DNA from: JBBIRT01 sp037441725
GTDB taxonomy: Bacteria; Desulfobacterota; BSN033; UBA1163
Direction of reading: 5' to 3'
NCBI GenBank assembly: GCA_037441725.1
Contig: JBBIRT010000039.1
Span: 1-24,405 of the forward strand
Length of the DNA: 24,405 nt
The position numbers were made by a program, and so were the translations under genes. Every line of letters begins with the position of its first letter. The stretch's first letter is position 1. This document shows, piece after piece, positions 16,100-24,350 of the stretch. Below the pieces are notes generated by a model. That model searched no databases. It had not been told where the DNA came from and saw only the letters and a program-made list of their open reading frames with translations.

Positions 16100-17224
16100 A
16101 TGTTTATCTCCTCTGAAAGACCTACTTTTGGAGAGGTTGACCTAAAGGCACTGGAATTTAATTATCGTCAAATTCAAAAGAGAATTCCTAAAAATACTAA
16201 ACTGCTCACGGTAGTTAAAGCAAACGCTTATGGCCATGGAGCCATCCCTGTGTCTTTAAAGTTAGAAAAGCTTGGGGTTGAATATTTAGGGGTTGCAATA
16301 CCAGAGGAAGGGATTGAATTAAGAGAGGGGGGTATAAAGACCCCCATTCTTATTTTAGGAGGGATTTTTGGGGGAGAAGTCGAGTCCATTATTCACTTTC
16401 AACTCACCCCTGTTATTTTTAGAAAGGAATTATTAAAGCTCCTCTCGATTGAAGCCAAAAGGAGGAAAAAGAGAGTTAAAGTTCATCTTAAAGTAGATAC
16501 AGGCATGGGTAGACTCGGAGTTCCATTTCCCGATTGGCCTCATTTTCTAAGAGAGGTAAGACAGTTCCCAAACATTGAGATTGAAGGTCTTTTGTCCCAT
16601 TTTTCCATGACCCATGAAGAGGAGGATTATACCCAGAACCAATGGAGACTATTTCAGGAAGCAGTGGCTGTGGCACAACACATGGGGATTTCCCCTCGAT
16701 ATATCCATATTGCCAACAGTGCCACCATTATTACCTTTCCAAGATTTTCTTTAAATTTAGTTCGGCCTGGAATTATGCTCTATGGTTCTTATCCATCTCC
16801 TTCCTATCGAGACCTGATTAAACTTAAACCCGTGATGAGGCTGAAGACCAAAATCTATTACCTCAAACAGGTTCCTCCTAAATCGAGGATCAGTTATGGG
16901 GGTACTTTTCAAACAGAGAGGGAGAGCTTAATTGCTACCCTCCCGATTGGGTATGCAGATGGATATAGCCATCATCTTTCAAATTGTGGAGAGGTATTGA
17001 TTCGGGGAAAAAGGGCACCTGTGGTAGGAAGGGTATGCATGGATTTTATTATGGTCGATGTCACGGATATCCCCCGAGTGTCAGTGGGAGACGAGGTCGT
17101 CTTAATCGGAAAACAGGGAAAAGAAGAGATTACGGCTGATGAGATTGCAAGCAAAATTGGAACGATTTCATATGAGGTATTATGTTCCATAGGTAAAAGG
17201 GTACCGAGGATTTATAAAGAATAG
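16100..17224 (+). CDS. alr: Alanine racemase
   Basis: This cytoplasmic PLP enzyme converts L-alanine to D-alanine for peptidoglycan. The protein is 374 aa, the usual size. The catalytic Lys is in VVKANAYGHG (K40), and the second catalytic base Tyr is in RISYGGTF (Y266). Other family marks are EVDLKALEFNYR, VDTGMGRLGV, SHFSMTHEED, HIANSAT, RPGIMLYG, LPIGYADGY and GRVCMDFIMVDVTD. The start at ATG 16100 gives the typical short N-terminus; an in-frame TTG at 16082 adds six residues. The ribosome binding site is weak. The gene stands alone, separated from addB by a repeat-rich gap. Its TAG stop is part of the TAGAA duplicated by the MITE that follows, so the element landed exactly at the end of the gene without damaging it. 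Confidence 0.95.
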   Translation: MFISSERPTFGEVDLKALEFNYRQIQKRIPKNTKLLTVVKANAYGHGAIPVSLKLEKLGVEYLGVAIPEEGIELREGGIKTPILILGGIFGGEVESIIHFQLTPVIFRKELLKLLSIEAKRRKKRVKVHLKVDTGMGRLGVPFPDWPHFLREVRQFPNIEIEGLLSHFSMTHEEEDYTQNQWRLFQEAVAVAQHMGISPRYIHIANSATIITFPRFSLNLVRPGIMLYGSYPSPSYRDLIKLKPVMRLKTKIYYLKQVPPKSRISYGGTFQTERESLIATLPIGYADGYSHHLSNCGEVLIRGKRAPVVGRVCMDFIMVDVTDIPRVSVGDEVVLIGKQGKEEITADEIASKIGTISYEVLCSIGKRVPRIYKE

Positions 17225-17226
17225 AA

Positions 17227-17473
17227 CCTAAATTGAGCGATAACTTTGCAGCCGAGTCTTACCGACCTATTTCACAAGGAAGGCAGAGAGTCCTCAAATC
17301 CTTTTAGAATGCGATATGCTGAAGATCTGGGCCATGAACCTTAAACTTTCAATAAACAGGTGATGATTGAACTGACCCCATGGTTGATTCAATCGATCAA
17401 AGGTGATCGCTCTAAAAGGCTTTTCGGCCTCTCTGTCTTCCTTGCGAAGGGGAATAAAATCACTCAATTTAGG
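17227..17473. mobile_element. Non-autonomous MITE, 247 bp, with TAGAA target duplication
   Basis: Terminal inverted repeats of 15 bp match with one mismatch: CCTAAATTGAGCGAT (17227-17241) and, read on the minus strand, CCTAAATTGAGTGAT (17459-17473). A perfect 5-bp direct repeat TAGAA flanks the element (17222-17226 and 17474-17478). The arms pair further inward: CAAGGAAGGCAGAGAG near 17273 matches the minus-strand copy CAAGGAAGACAGAGAG, followed by CCTTTTAGA on both. No transposase is encoded. The CC ends and 5-bp duplication resemble IS1380-type elements such as ISEcp1, which is inference only. The left arm carries about 18 extra bases containing GAGTCTTACCGACCT, which the right arm lacks. 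The element fills most of the gap between alr and mlaE. Confidence 0.85.
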
Positions 17474-17503
17474 TAGAAATTAATCTATGAAAGAGGGGAT
17501 TCA

Positions 17504-18277
17504 TTGAATCCGTTTCAATGGATAGGAAAAAATACAATTCGATTCACCTTGGAAGCAGGCAAAATAACGCTCCTTTTTATCCAGACGATCACTTGGATCT
17601 TTCGTCCCCCTTGGGAAGGCAGAGAGATATTGAAACAGATGGAAGAAATAGGGGTTCGTTCCTTTCCTGTCGTCATCATCACAGCAGCTTTTACTGGGAT
17701 TGTTTTAGCTCTTCAGAGTTTTACAGTATTTAAACGGTTCGGAGCAGAAACCATGGTTGGAACAATTGTAGCCCTTTCCATGACTAGGGAGTTAGGACCT
17801 GTCTTGACTGGACTAATGGTTTCGGGCCGGGTGGGCTCAGCCATGGCGGCTGAGCTCGGAACCATGCGGGTGACAGAACAGATCGATGCCCTCTATACCC
17901 TTGCCACCAATCCCATTAAGTACCTGATCGTTCCNNNNNNNNNNTTTTTAGCAACGATATTTATGCTTCCAATCTTAGTCATTTTTGCTGATGTCATAGG
18001 AATTTTAGGAGGATATTTAGTGAGCGTCAGGATCCTCGGGACCAATCCTACCCTTTATTTTCGCAGGACTTGGGACTTCCTTGAATTAAACGATCTTTAC
18101 AGTGGAATTATAAAAGCCATTTTCTTCGGAATGATCTTGGCTACGATCAGCTGTTACCAAGGATTTTCAACTCAAGGAGGGGCAGAGGGGGTGGGTCGGG
18201 CAACCACGAAGGCCGTTGTCTTATCCTCCCTCACCATCTTAATTTCGAATTATTTTATAACCGTTTTTCTTTTTTGA
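17504..18277 (+). CDS. mlaE: MlaE-type ABC transporter permease (lipid transport)
   Basis: This is the inner-membrane permease of an Mla-like phospholipid transporter, with several hydrophobic spans. Family marks are FPVVIITAAFTGIVLALQS, the conserved MTRELGPVLTGLMVSGRVGSAMAAELGTMRVTEQIDAL, and the C-terminal GGAEGVGRATTKAVV. The start is TTG at 17504 with AGAGGGGA just upstream; no in-frame ATG is near, so a TTG start is likely. Ten N at 17935-17944 interrupt the gene. The frame continues across them, but the normal family text VPRFLA needs only one residue between Pro and Phe where the gap leaves three. The N run is therefore probably a placeholder about 6 bases too long. The protein would be about 255 aa. 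The next gene encodes the ATPase, 33 bp downstream. Confidence 0.93.
   Translation: MNPFQWIGKNTIRFTLEAGKITLLFIQTITWIFRPPWEGREILKQMEEIGVRSFPVVIITAAFTGIVLALQSFTVFKRFGAETMVGTIVALSMTRELGPVLTGLMVSGRVGSAMAAELGTMRVTEQIDALYTLATNPIKYLIVXXXXFLATIFMLPILVIFADVIGILGGYLVSVRILGTNPTLYFRRTWDFLELNDLYSGIIKAIFFGMILATISCYQGFSTQGGAEGVGRATTKAVVLSSLTILISNYFITVFLF
17935..17944. other. Assembly gap (10 N) inside mlaE
   Basis: Ten undetermined bases. Comparison with the usual permease sequence suggests that the true gap is about 4 bases, so the exact length should not be trusted. Confidence 0.9.
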
Positions 18278-18310
18278 TTGTGAATGCCTTTATTGGAAAA
18301 GAAATATTGA

Positions 18311-19093
18311 ATGTTTACTCAAATCATGAGTCAGAATGCTCACATTAAGATCCGTGTGGTCAATCTCCATAAATCCTTTGAAGGGAATCAAGTCCTTCGC
18401 GGGGTCGATTTGGAAGTCCGTCAAGGGGAGAGCATGGTGGTCATTGGAGGGAGCGGTTCAGGGAAAACGGTTTTGATTAAGTGCATCATTGGACTGATGC
18501 ATCCAGATGAGGGAGAAATCTACGTGGATGGTATGGAGATTACCTCCCTAAATGAAAAGGGGATGAACGAGGTCAGAAAGAAGTTTGGCATGCTTTTCCA
18601 GTGGGGGGCTCTCTTCGACTCCATGACGGTCTGGGAAAATGTTGGATTTGGACTTCGCCATAAAAAAGACCTTAGGGAGGAAGAGATCAGAAGGATTGCC
18701 TCTGAAAAATTGGCTTTGGTCGGATTAAGGAATATAGAGGATCTGATGCCTGCAGAATTGAGTGGAGGCATGAGAAAACGGGTGAGTTTAGCCAGGGCCA
18801 TTGCCATCGAACCAGAGATTCTTCTCTATGATGAACCCACGACTGGAATTGATCCCATCATGGCCGATGCCATTAACGATTTGATCATTCAAATGAGGGA
18901 GAGATTGAATGTTACCTCCATTGCCATCACCCACGACATGAGAAGTGCCTATAAGATTGGTGACCGGATCGCCATGCTTTATCAAGGGAAGATCATCGAG
19001 GTAGGGAGCCCAGAGGAGATCAGGTCCTCTTCAAATCCTGTCGTTAAACAATTTGTTGAAGGAAAATCAGAAGGTCCGATTAAAGTAAGATGA
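18311..19093 (+). CDS. mlaF: MlaF-type ABC transporter ATP-binding protein
   Basis: This cytoplasmic ATPase drives the Mla-like permease. The protein is 260 aa. Walker A is GGSGSGKT (46-53), the Q-loop is in MLFQWGALFDSMTVWENV, the signature is ELSGGMRKRVSLARA, Walker B is EILLYDEPTTGIDP and the H-loop is ITHDM. The phrase GALFDSMTVWENV is typical of MlaF rather than of other importers. The start at 18311 is preceded by GGAAAAGA at 8 bp; an internal ATG at 18326 lacks a site. It lies 33 bp after mlaE and 45 bp before the MCE gene, which gives the classic E-F-D order. MlaB and MlaC genes do not follow, unlike in enteric bacteria. Confidence 0.95.
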   Translation: MFTQIMSQNAHIKIRVVNLHKSFEGNQVLRGVDLEVRQGESMVVIGGSGSGKTVLIKCIIGLMHPDEGEIYVDGMEITSLNEKGMNEVRKKFGMLFQWGALFDSMTVWENVGFGLRHKKDLREEEIRRIASEKLALVGLRNIEDLMPAELSGGMRKRVSLARAIAIEPEILLYDEPTTGIDPIMADAINDLIIQMRERLNVTSIAITHDMRSAYKIGDRIAMLYQGKIIEVGSPEEIRSSSNPVVKQFVEGKSEGPIKVR

Positions 19094-19138
19094 ATGATTA
19101 TTCTCTTTTTCTAATTTTGTTATTTCAAGGAGGTGGTC

Positions 19139-20275
19139 ATGATGAAGAGTAAGGGGAGAGAGATGTGGGTAGGGATTTTTGTAGTCGTGGGGATTATTCT
19201 CCTCATTTTAATGACCTTAAAGATAGAAAGGTTCCAGGTAGGAAAGAAGATAGGATATCTTGTGAACCTCTATTTTGATTCTGTGGCAGGTTTAGAAAAG
19301 AGTTCACAGGTCAGGGTGGCTGGAGTTCGGGTGGGAGAGGTTGAGAAGGTAGAGTTAGAGAATGGAAGGGCAAAGGTTACCTTTAGACTTCCTCCTAATG
19401 TCATTTTGTATAAAGATGCAAAGGCCTACTTAAAATCAGAAGGGTTTTTGGGTGAGAAATATCTTGAGGTGGTCCCAGGGACCCCTTCAAATCCAAAAGT
19501 TGAACCTGATGGATGGATTGAGCAAGGAGCTCCTCCCATTGATGTCGAGCAATTTCTTTCCAATATGAGTGGTGTTCGGGATGATCTCAAAGAGGCCATT
19601 AAGCCCTTAGGAGATATATTGAAGACTGTCGATAGTGAAAAGGTGAAGGGAATGATAGATCACCTGGAGAAATTTTCTGGAGAGCTGAGTGGGATAGCGA
19701 ATGATACTAAGAAAACCTTTCAAAAGGGGACAGAAGCATTATCTCATCTGGAGGAGATTGGAGAAAAGGTAAAGAGGGGGGAGGGGACCCTCGGCAAATT
19801 GATTACGGATGAGGCCATCTATCAAGAAGCCAGGAAGACCGTTGAAACGGCAAAAGAAGCGGTTGATACCGTGAAGGAGGCGGCAGTCGCATTGAAAAAT
19901 GTTTCAGAAAAGATCGAACAGGGAGAGGGGACCTTAGGGAAACTCATCCAGGATGAATCTCTCTATGAAGAGGCAAAGGATACCCTTCAGTTTGTAAAGG
20001 AGATTGCCGGAAAGGTGGAGAGAGGTGAGGGGACCTTAGGGAAATTTATTCAGGATGAGTCTCTCTATACAGAGGCGAGAGAAACCCTTCAATCCATGAG
20101 AGGGCTTGCAGAGAAGGTTGAAAAAGGAGAAGGGACCCTTGGAAAATTAATCCATGATGATTCTTTGATAAAAGAAACAGAAAAGACAATGAAAAAGGTC
20201 CAAAAGGCAGCTGAAGGCATTCAGGAACAGACGCCCATTACAGTTTTGGGGACGATCATTGGTCTGTTCTTTTAG
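19139..20275 (+). CDS. mlaD: MlaD-type MCE substrate-binding protein with four GEGTLGK repeats
   Basis: This membrane-anchored MCE protein would form the hexameric ring that carries lipids across the periplasm. It is 378 aa. A single N-terminal membrane span (WVGIFVVVGIILLILMTLKI, 10-29) precedes the MCE domain (about 38-115: VNLYFDSVAGLEKSSQVRVAGVRVG, then GFLGEKYLEVVPG). A helical region follows, with four copies of GEGTLGK at residues 214, 262, 296 and 330, each followed by an acidic-aromatic D[ED]xxY-type stretch. The tail ends hydrophobic (TPITVLGTIIGLFF). AAGGAGG at 19127-19133 serves ATG 19139 or the neighbouring ATG 19142. E. coli MlaD is only about 183 aa, so the helical repeats make this a long form. 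A 7-bp hairpin, TAGGGAA-TTTT-TTCCCTA, covers the stop codon. Confidence 0.93.
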   Translation: MMKSKGREMWVGIFVVVGIILLILMTLKIERFQVGKKIGYLVNLYFDSVAGLEKSSQVRVAGVRVGEVEKVELENGRAKVTFRLPPNVILYKDAKAYLKSEGFLGEKYLEVVPGTPSNPKVEPDGWIEQGAPPIDVEQFLSNMSGVRDDLKEAIKPLGDILKTVDSEKVKGMIDHLEKFSGELSGIANDTKKTFQKGTEALSHLEEIGEKVKRGEGTLGKLITDEAIYQEARKTVETAKEAVDTVKEAAVALKNVSEKIEQGEGTLGKLIQDESLYEEAKDTLQFVKEIAGKVERGEGTLGKFIQDESLYTEARETLQSMRGLAEKVEKGEGTLGKLIHDDSLIKETEKTMKKVQKAAEGIQEQTPITVLGTIIGLFF

Positions 20276-20329
20276 GGAATTTTTTCCCTATAAGGGATCA
20301 GTAATTTTTCTCAGATATTAAAAATTTAA

Positions 20330-21847
20330 ATGTCAAATGGCGATCCAAAAAAGATAACTCTGTTTTTCCTCTTTCTCTTCTTTTTTATTCTCTCTCCCTT
20401 TTTATGGGCAGAGGAACGCCCTTTTTCCATCAACTTCTGGCCGATATTTCAATATCTCTCTGATCCAATTGAGGGATCCATCGAATTCCAAGGATTAGGG
20501 CCAGTTCTCTATTGGAAAAAGGATTCTCAACAGTTACAATTTGGCATTCGACCCTTGACCTATTGGACAGAAGATGAGGAGGACTCGCTTAGGAGGTTGG
20601 AATATTTCTACCCGTTAGGAAAATTTCAGATAAAGGGAGATGAGAAAAAGGGTTATCTATTTCCTCTTTCCTTATATAGAGAAGAGGTTTTTTATGGAGA
20701 GAGGAGATGGGATTTCCAATTTTTTCCATTCTTTATGGGCGAGACAGAAAAAGGAAAAGATTATTTCGGATTATTCCCTATCTATGGCTTCCTCTATGAC
20801 CGATATGGAAAAGACGAAATTCGTTTCCTTCTCTGGCCCCTCTATGCCAAATCTTCAGCAGAGAAGGTCCATACCACAAACCTAATCTGGCCCTTTCTTT
20901 CTTTTACAGAAGGAGAAAGGAAAGGAGGATTTCGTTTTTGGCCTTTTTATGGTTATAAAGAAGAATTTGGAGTATCGAGATCAGAATTCTTTTTATGGCC
21001 CTTCTATGTCAATCAGACAAAAGGAATGGATACAGATGATCCAGTAAGAGATTGGATCCTCTTTCCATTTTATGCCTCCAAAGAATCTAAAAGATTTAAG
21101 AGCGAAACGTTTCTATGGCCATTTTTTTCATATGCGAAGGATCGAGGGACAGGTTTTGAACAGTGGGACTTCCCGTGGCCATTTTTCCAGACTTTGAAGG
21201 GAGAGGATCTTTACGGAATAAAAATTTTCCCTCTTTATGGCTTTAAGGAAAAAAAGGAAGATTGGAAAAGGATTTTTATTCTCTACCCTCTCTATCAATT
21301 GGAGGAAGATCGAGTTGGAGAGAAATATGAAAGAACCCATCGTATCCTTCTGGTCAGTCGGATTCGAATGGGAGAGGGTGAGCGTGATCTTAAAGGGGAG
21401 AATTTCTTTCGGATCTGGCCTCTCTTCAATTATGAAAGGGATGAAACGGGTCATCAGTTGTTCTCTCTATTTTACCTTATTCCCTTTAAAGATGAAGGGC
21501 TGGAAAGGAACCTCTATCCCTTGTTTCAGATCTTTCGATGGGAAAGAGATTTAGAGGGGGGAGAGAAGGCGGATCTTTTCTGGGGGTTTTATAAATACCT
21601 TAAGAAAGAGGAATTGAGTTTCTGGGAATTGGCCCATCTAATTGGGGTTAAGAAGGAGAAGGGGAAAAAGACCCTATCCGTTCTTAAAGGCCTCATTCAA
21701 TATAAGAGTGACGGGGAGAAAGCAGATCTTAGGCTTTTTTATCTTGCTTTTAGTATTCTCTTGTTTTACAAGGATGGAGGTTCTAACCGTGAACAATTGG
21801 GCCCAAAAGAGGATGAAAAATATGGTCAGGAGGAGTTTAGGGAATGA
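20330..21847 (+). CDS. Secreted protein with about 17 WPF-type aromatic repeats
   Basis: The 505-aa product is not recognised as a named family. A signal peptide is likely (KKITLFFLFLFFFILSPFLWA, cleavage near AEER). The mature part is a regular repeat centred on [WFY]P[FLI][FYL], with Pro at 38, 95, 112, 133, 150, 170, 188, 205, 224, 246, 264, 284, 301, 320, 364, 385 and 397. Neighbouring prolines are usually 17 to 22 residues apart. Between them are short charged turns rich in Glu, Lys and Asp. Alternating aromatic strands and charged loops suggest beta-hairpins and possibly an outer-membrane barrel or a beta-solenoid. It sits between mlaD and fabH; its stop overlaps fabH by 4 bp, so it is co-translated with that gene. 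A role as outer-membrane partner of the Mla-like transporter is inference. No clear ribosome binding site precedes the ATG. Confidence 0.8.
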   Translation: MSNGDPKKITLFFLFLFFFILSPFLWAEERPFSINFWPIFQYLSDPIEGSIEFQGLGPVLYWKKDSQQLQFGIRPLTYWTEDEEDSLRRLEYFYPLGKFQIKGDEKKGYLFPLSLYREEVFYGERRWDFQFFPFFMGETEKGKDYFGLFPIYGFLYDRYGKDEIRFLLWPLYAKSSAEKVHTTNLIWPFLSFTEGERKGGFRFWPFYGYKEEFGVSRSEFFLWPFYVNQTKGMDTDDPVRDWILFPFYASKESKRFKSETFLWPFFSYAKDRGTGFEQWDFPWPFFQTLKGEDLYGIKIFPLYGFKEKKEDWKRIFILYPLYQLEEDRVGEKYERTHRILLVSRIRMGEGERDLKGENFFRIWPLFNYERDETGHQLFSLFYLIPFKDEGLERNLYPLFQIFRWERDLEGGEKADLFWGFYKYLKKEELSFWELAHLIGVKKEKGKKTLSVLKGLIQYKSDGEKADLRLFYLAFSILLFYKDGGSNREQLGPKEDEKYGQEEFRE

Positions 21848-22845
21848 GTAGAAAGAGGATTGGGATATTGGGGACAGGATCGTATGTGCCAGAAAGGATT
21901 CTTACCAATTTTGATTTAGAAAAGATTTTAAACACCAGCGATGAATGGATCTATAAGAGGACTGGAATTAAAGAACGAAGGATTGCTGCCCCTAATATCA
22001 ATGCATCAGATCTTGCAAAAGAGGCATCCCTCCGTGCCATTGAGATGGCTGGAATTTCGGTGGATGAGGTCGAACTCATTATCATGACCACTATGACTCC
22101 GGATACGGCCTGCCCTTCAGGCGCGAATTGGCTCGAGGCAAAATTAGGTGCACAGAGGGCTGTTTCCTTTGATGTCACTGCAGCCTGCAGCGGATTTGTC
22201 TTTGGGCTTTCTGTAGCAGAACAATACCTTAAGACTGGCACCTATCGAACCGCTTTAGTTGCATCAGTAGAGATTATGAGCCGAACCCTGGATTGGACAG
22301 ATCGAGAAAGCTGTATTCTCTGGGGAGATGGTGCAGGGTCAGTCATCCTTCGGAGCATTGAGGATAATCAAGAGATCAGCGAGATTTTATCCGTCCATAT
22401 CCATACCGATGGGGTGAATGGAGAGAATTTACTTCTTCCAGGAGGAGGCTCCAGGACTACCCCCATTTCTTATGAAAGTGTTGACAGGAAGCTTCATACC
22501 TTAAGAATGATTCGGGCCAATGAATCTGTCCGTGTAGCAGTGAAACGATTTGCAGAGGCGGCTGAGGAGGCAGCCTCGTTCAATGGTGTTCAGATTTCAG
22601 ATGTGAGGTGGATTATTCCCCATCAAGCCAACCTCCGCATGCTTCAGCAGGTGGCCAAACGATTGGACGTTCCCATGGAAAAGGTTTATCTTACGATAGA
22701 GAAATATGGGAATATCTCCTCTGCAACCATTCCCATTGCCCTGGATGAAGCGGTTCGGAATGGATCGATTCAGAAAGGCGACTTGATCATCCTTACGGCA
22801 TTCGGAGGGGGTCTTACTTGGGCAAGTAGTCTGATTAGATGGTAA
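21844..22845 (+). CDS. fabH: 3-oxoacyl-ACP synthase III (FabH)
   Basis: This enzyme condenses acetyl-CoA with malonyl-ACP and starts fatty-acid synthesis in the cytoplasm. The protein is 333 aa, the normal size. The catalytic triad is Cys115 (DVTAACSGFVFGL), His260 (WIIPHQANLRML) and Asn290 (KYGNISSATIPIAL). Other family marks are TSDEWIYKRTGIKERRIA, GDGAGSVIL and the C-terminal FGGGLTWASSLIRW. Its ATG overlaps the stop of the WPF-repeat gene (ATGA at 21844-21847), so translation is coupled. The usual fab partners (fabD, fabG, acpP, plsX) are absent. This points to a second or cluster-specific copy, perhaps linked to envelope lipid handling; that link is inference. Confidence 0.95.
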   Translation: MSRKRIGILGTGSYVPERILTNFDLEKILNTSDEWIYKRTGIKERRIAAPNINASDLAKEASLRAIEMAGISVDEVELIIMTTMTPDTACPSGANWLEAKLGAQRAVSFDVTAACSGFVFGLSVAEQYLKTGTYRTALVASVEIMSRTLDWTDRESCILWGDGAGSVILRSIEDNQEISEILSVHIHTDGVNGENLLLPGGGSRTTPISYESVDRKLHTLRMIRANESVRVAVKRFAEAAEEAASFNGVQISDVRWIIPHQANLRMLQQVAKRLDVPMEKVYLTIEKYGNISSATIPIALDEAVRNGSIQKGDLIILTAFGGGLTWASSLIRW

Positions 22846-22874
22846 CGGAATGAATTTGGTTGATCAGGTTGAAT

Positions 22875-24269
22875 ATGGACGAAAACTATAAAATCATAGA
22901 ACAAGTTCAAGAAATTCTTCGGAAGAAGTCTCTGGATGGGTTTGAGATTTTTTTTACCCAGTCTTCCCATTTTGATATTGAATCAAAGGATCAAAAAATT
23001 GAAACCCTAAAGACCTCAAAATATTTTGGGATTGCCCTTCGAATATTGAATCAACATCGATTGGGTTTTTCTTACACAACCCTTCCAAATCCTTCTCTCT
23101 CTTCAGGGAGAAGTTTTTTCATGAAATTAGATCAGATCATAGAGGAGGCTGTTGAAAGTTCAAGAGAGACCTCCCCTGACCCTTACCTCGATTTCTCACC
23201 ACCTATTGGTGGTCTCCTCCCCCAGCTTGATATTTTCGATGATCAATTGGGGAAGATTTCTGAGAGGGTGAAGATAGAAAAGGCAAAGGAGTTAGAGAGG
23301 TTGGTTAGATCTGTTGCCCCTGAAAAGATTAAGAAAGTGAGAAAGGCAACTTATCAAGATTCTCTCTTTAAAACCACCTTGATCAATTCAAAAGGGCTCT
23401 TTTTTTCCTATGATCATTCTCTTGCCTCGGTCAGTGTCACTGCTGTAGCTGAGCAAGGTGGGGAGTCAGAAATGGGGTGGGAATTTGATGTGAGCCATTT
23501 CTTTCACGATCTCAATATTGAGAAGGTTGCACAATCAGCTGGGGGAAAGGCATTAAACCGACTGGGAGGGAAGAGGATTCCTTCAGGGGTTTACCCTGTG
23601 ATCCTTGATAACCAAGTAGCTTCAGAATTCCTTTCCCTTCTTGCCCATTCCTTTTTGGCAGATCAGGTCCATAAGGGAAAATCCCCTTTAAGAGGGAGAA
23701 AGGGAGAAAGATTTTTTTCTCCCCTTCTGAACATCGTAGATGACGGACTCTACCCAAAAGGGATTTCAACCTCTCCTATTGATAGGGAGGGTATGCCGAG
23801 CCAGCGGACTCCTTTAGTGGTTCAGGGAGAAATTAGAGGTTTCTTGTATGATTTATATTGGGCCAATAGAGAGAATCAAACCTCAGCTGATTCACAAGTA
23901 AAGTCCACAGGAAACAGTCGACGCTATGGGATTAATTCCCCTCCGGGAATAGGAATTTCGAATATATTCATCCAACCCGGTGATTGCCCCATGGCCAAAT
24001 TGCTTGAAGACCTTTCTCAAGGGATAGTGGTGGATGAGATCATGGGTCTCCATACCGTTGACCCAATTTCAGGAGATTTTTCTTTGGGCTGTTCAGGTGA
24101 CTGGATTGAAAGAGGAGAAAGAGTCTATCCGGTCAAATCAATTGCCATCGCAGGAAACCTCTTTGAATTGTTTCAAAAGGTCATAGGGGTTGGAAATGAT
24201 CTAAGGTTTTTTGGAGGGGTTGGTTCTCCAAGTCTCCTGATTAGAGAATTATCAATAAGCGGGAGTTAA
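22875..24269 (+). CDS. pmbA: TldD/PmbA family protein, PmbA (TldE) type
   Basis: In E. coli PmbA (TldE) pairs with TldD to form a metalloprotease that processes microcin B17 and the antitoxin CcdA. This protein is 464 aa. Family marks are the N-terminal FDIESKDQKIETLKTSKYFGIALRIL, GVYPVILDNQVASEFL, SLLAHSF, a DDGLYPKGISTSPIDREG block and the C-terminal FSLGCSGDWIERGERVYPVKSIAIAGN. The HExxxH zinc site of TldD subunits is not seen, which places it on the PmbA side, so a TldD partner should exist elsewhere. The start at ATG 22875 follows CAGGTTGA; an in-frame TTG at 22860 adds five residues. It follows fabH by 29 bp and is probably in the same transcript. No functional link to lipid transport is obvious. 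Confidence 0.92.
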   Translation: MDENYKIIEQVQEILRKKSLDGFEIFFTQSSHFDIESKDQKIETLKTSKYFGIALRILNQHRLGFSYTTLPNPSLSSGRSFFMKLDQIIEEAVESSRETSPDPYLDFSPPIGGLLPQLDIFDDQLGKISERVKIEKAKELERLVRSVAPEKIKKVRKATYQDSLFKTTLINSKGLFFSYDHSLASVSVTAVAEQGGESEMGWEFDVSHFFHDLNIEKVAQSAGGKALNRLGGKRIPSGVYPVILDNQVASEFLSLLAHSFLADQVHKGKSPLRGRKGERFFSPLLNIVDDGLYPKGISTSPIDREGMPSQRTPLVVQGEIRGFLYDLYWANRENQTSADSQVKSTGNSRRYGINSPPGIGISNIFIQPGDCPMAKLLEDLSQGIVVDEIMGLHTVDPISGDFSLGCSGDWIERGERVYPVKSIAIAGNLFELFQKVIGVGNDLRFFGGVGSPSLLIRELSISGS

Positions 24270-24302
24270 AAAGAAAGAGGGGTGCTATTCTGTTAAAATG
24301 AG

Positions 24303-24347
24303 CTCCGAAAAGGCCTTGATGGAGTTTCTTAAATATTTTTTTCGGAG
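24303..24347 (+). terminator. Hairpin after pmbA, possible terminator
   Basis: CTCCGAAAA (24303-24311) and TTTTCGGAG (24339-24347) pair perfectly over 9 bp with a 27-nt loop, about 35 bp after the pmbA stop. The T run lies before the right arm rather than after it, so this is not a textbook terminator. It is directly followed by a dispersed repeat copy. Confidence 0.45.
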
Positions 24348-24350
24348 TCT

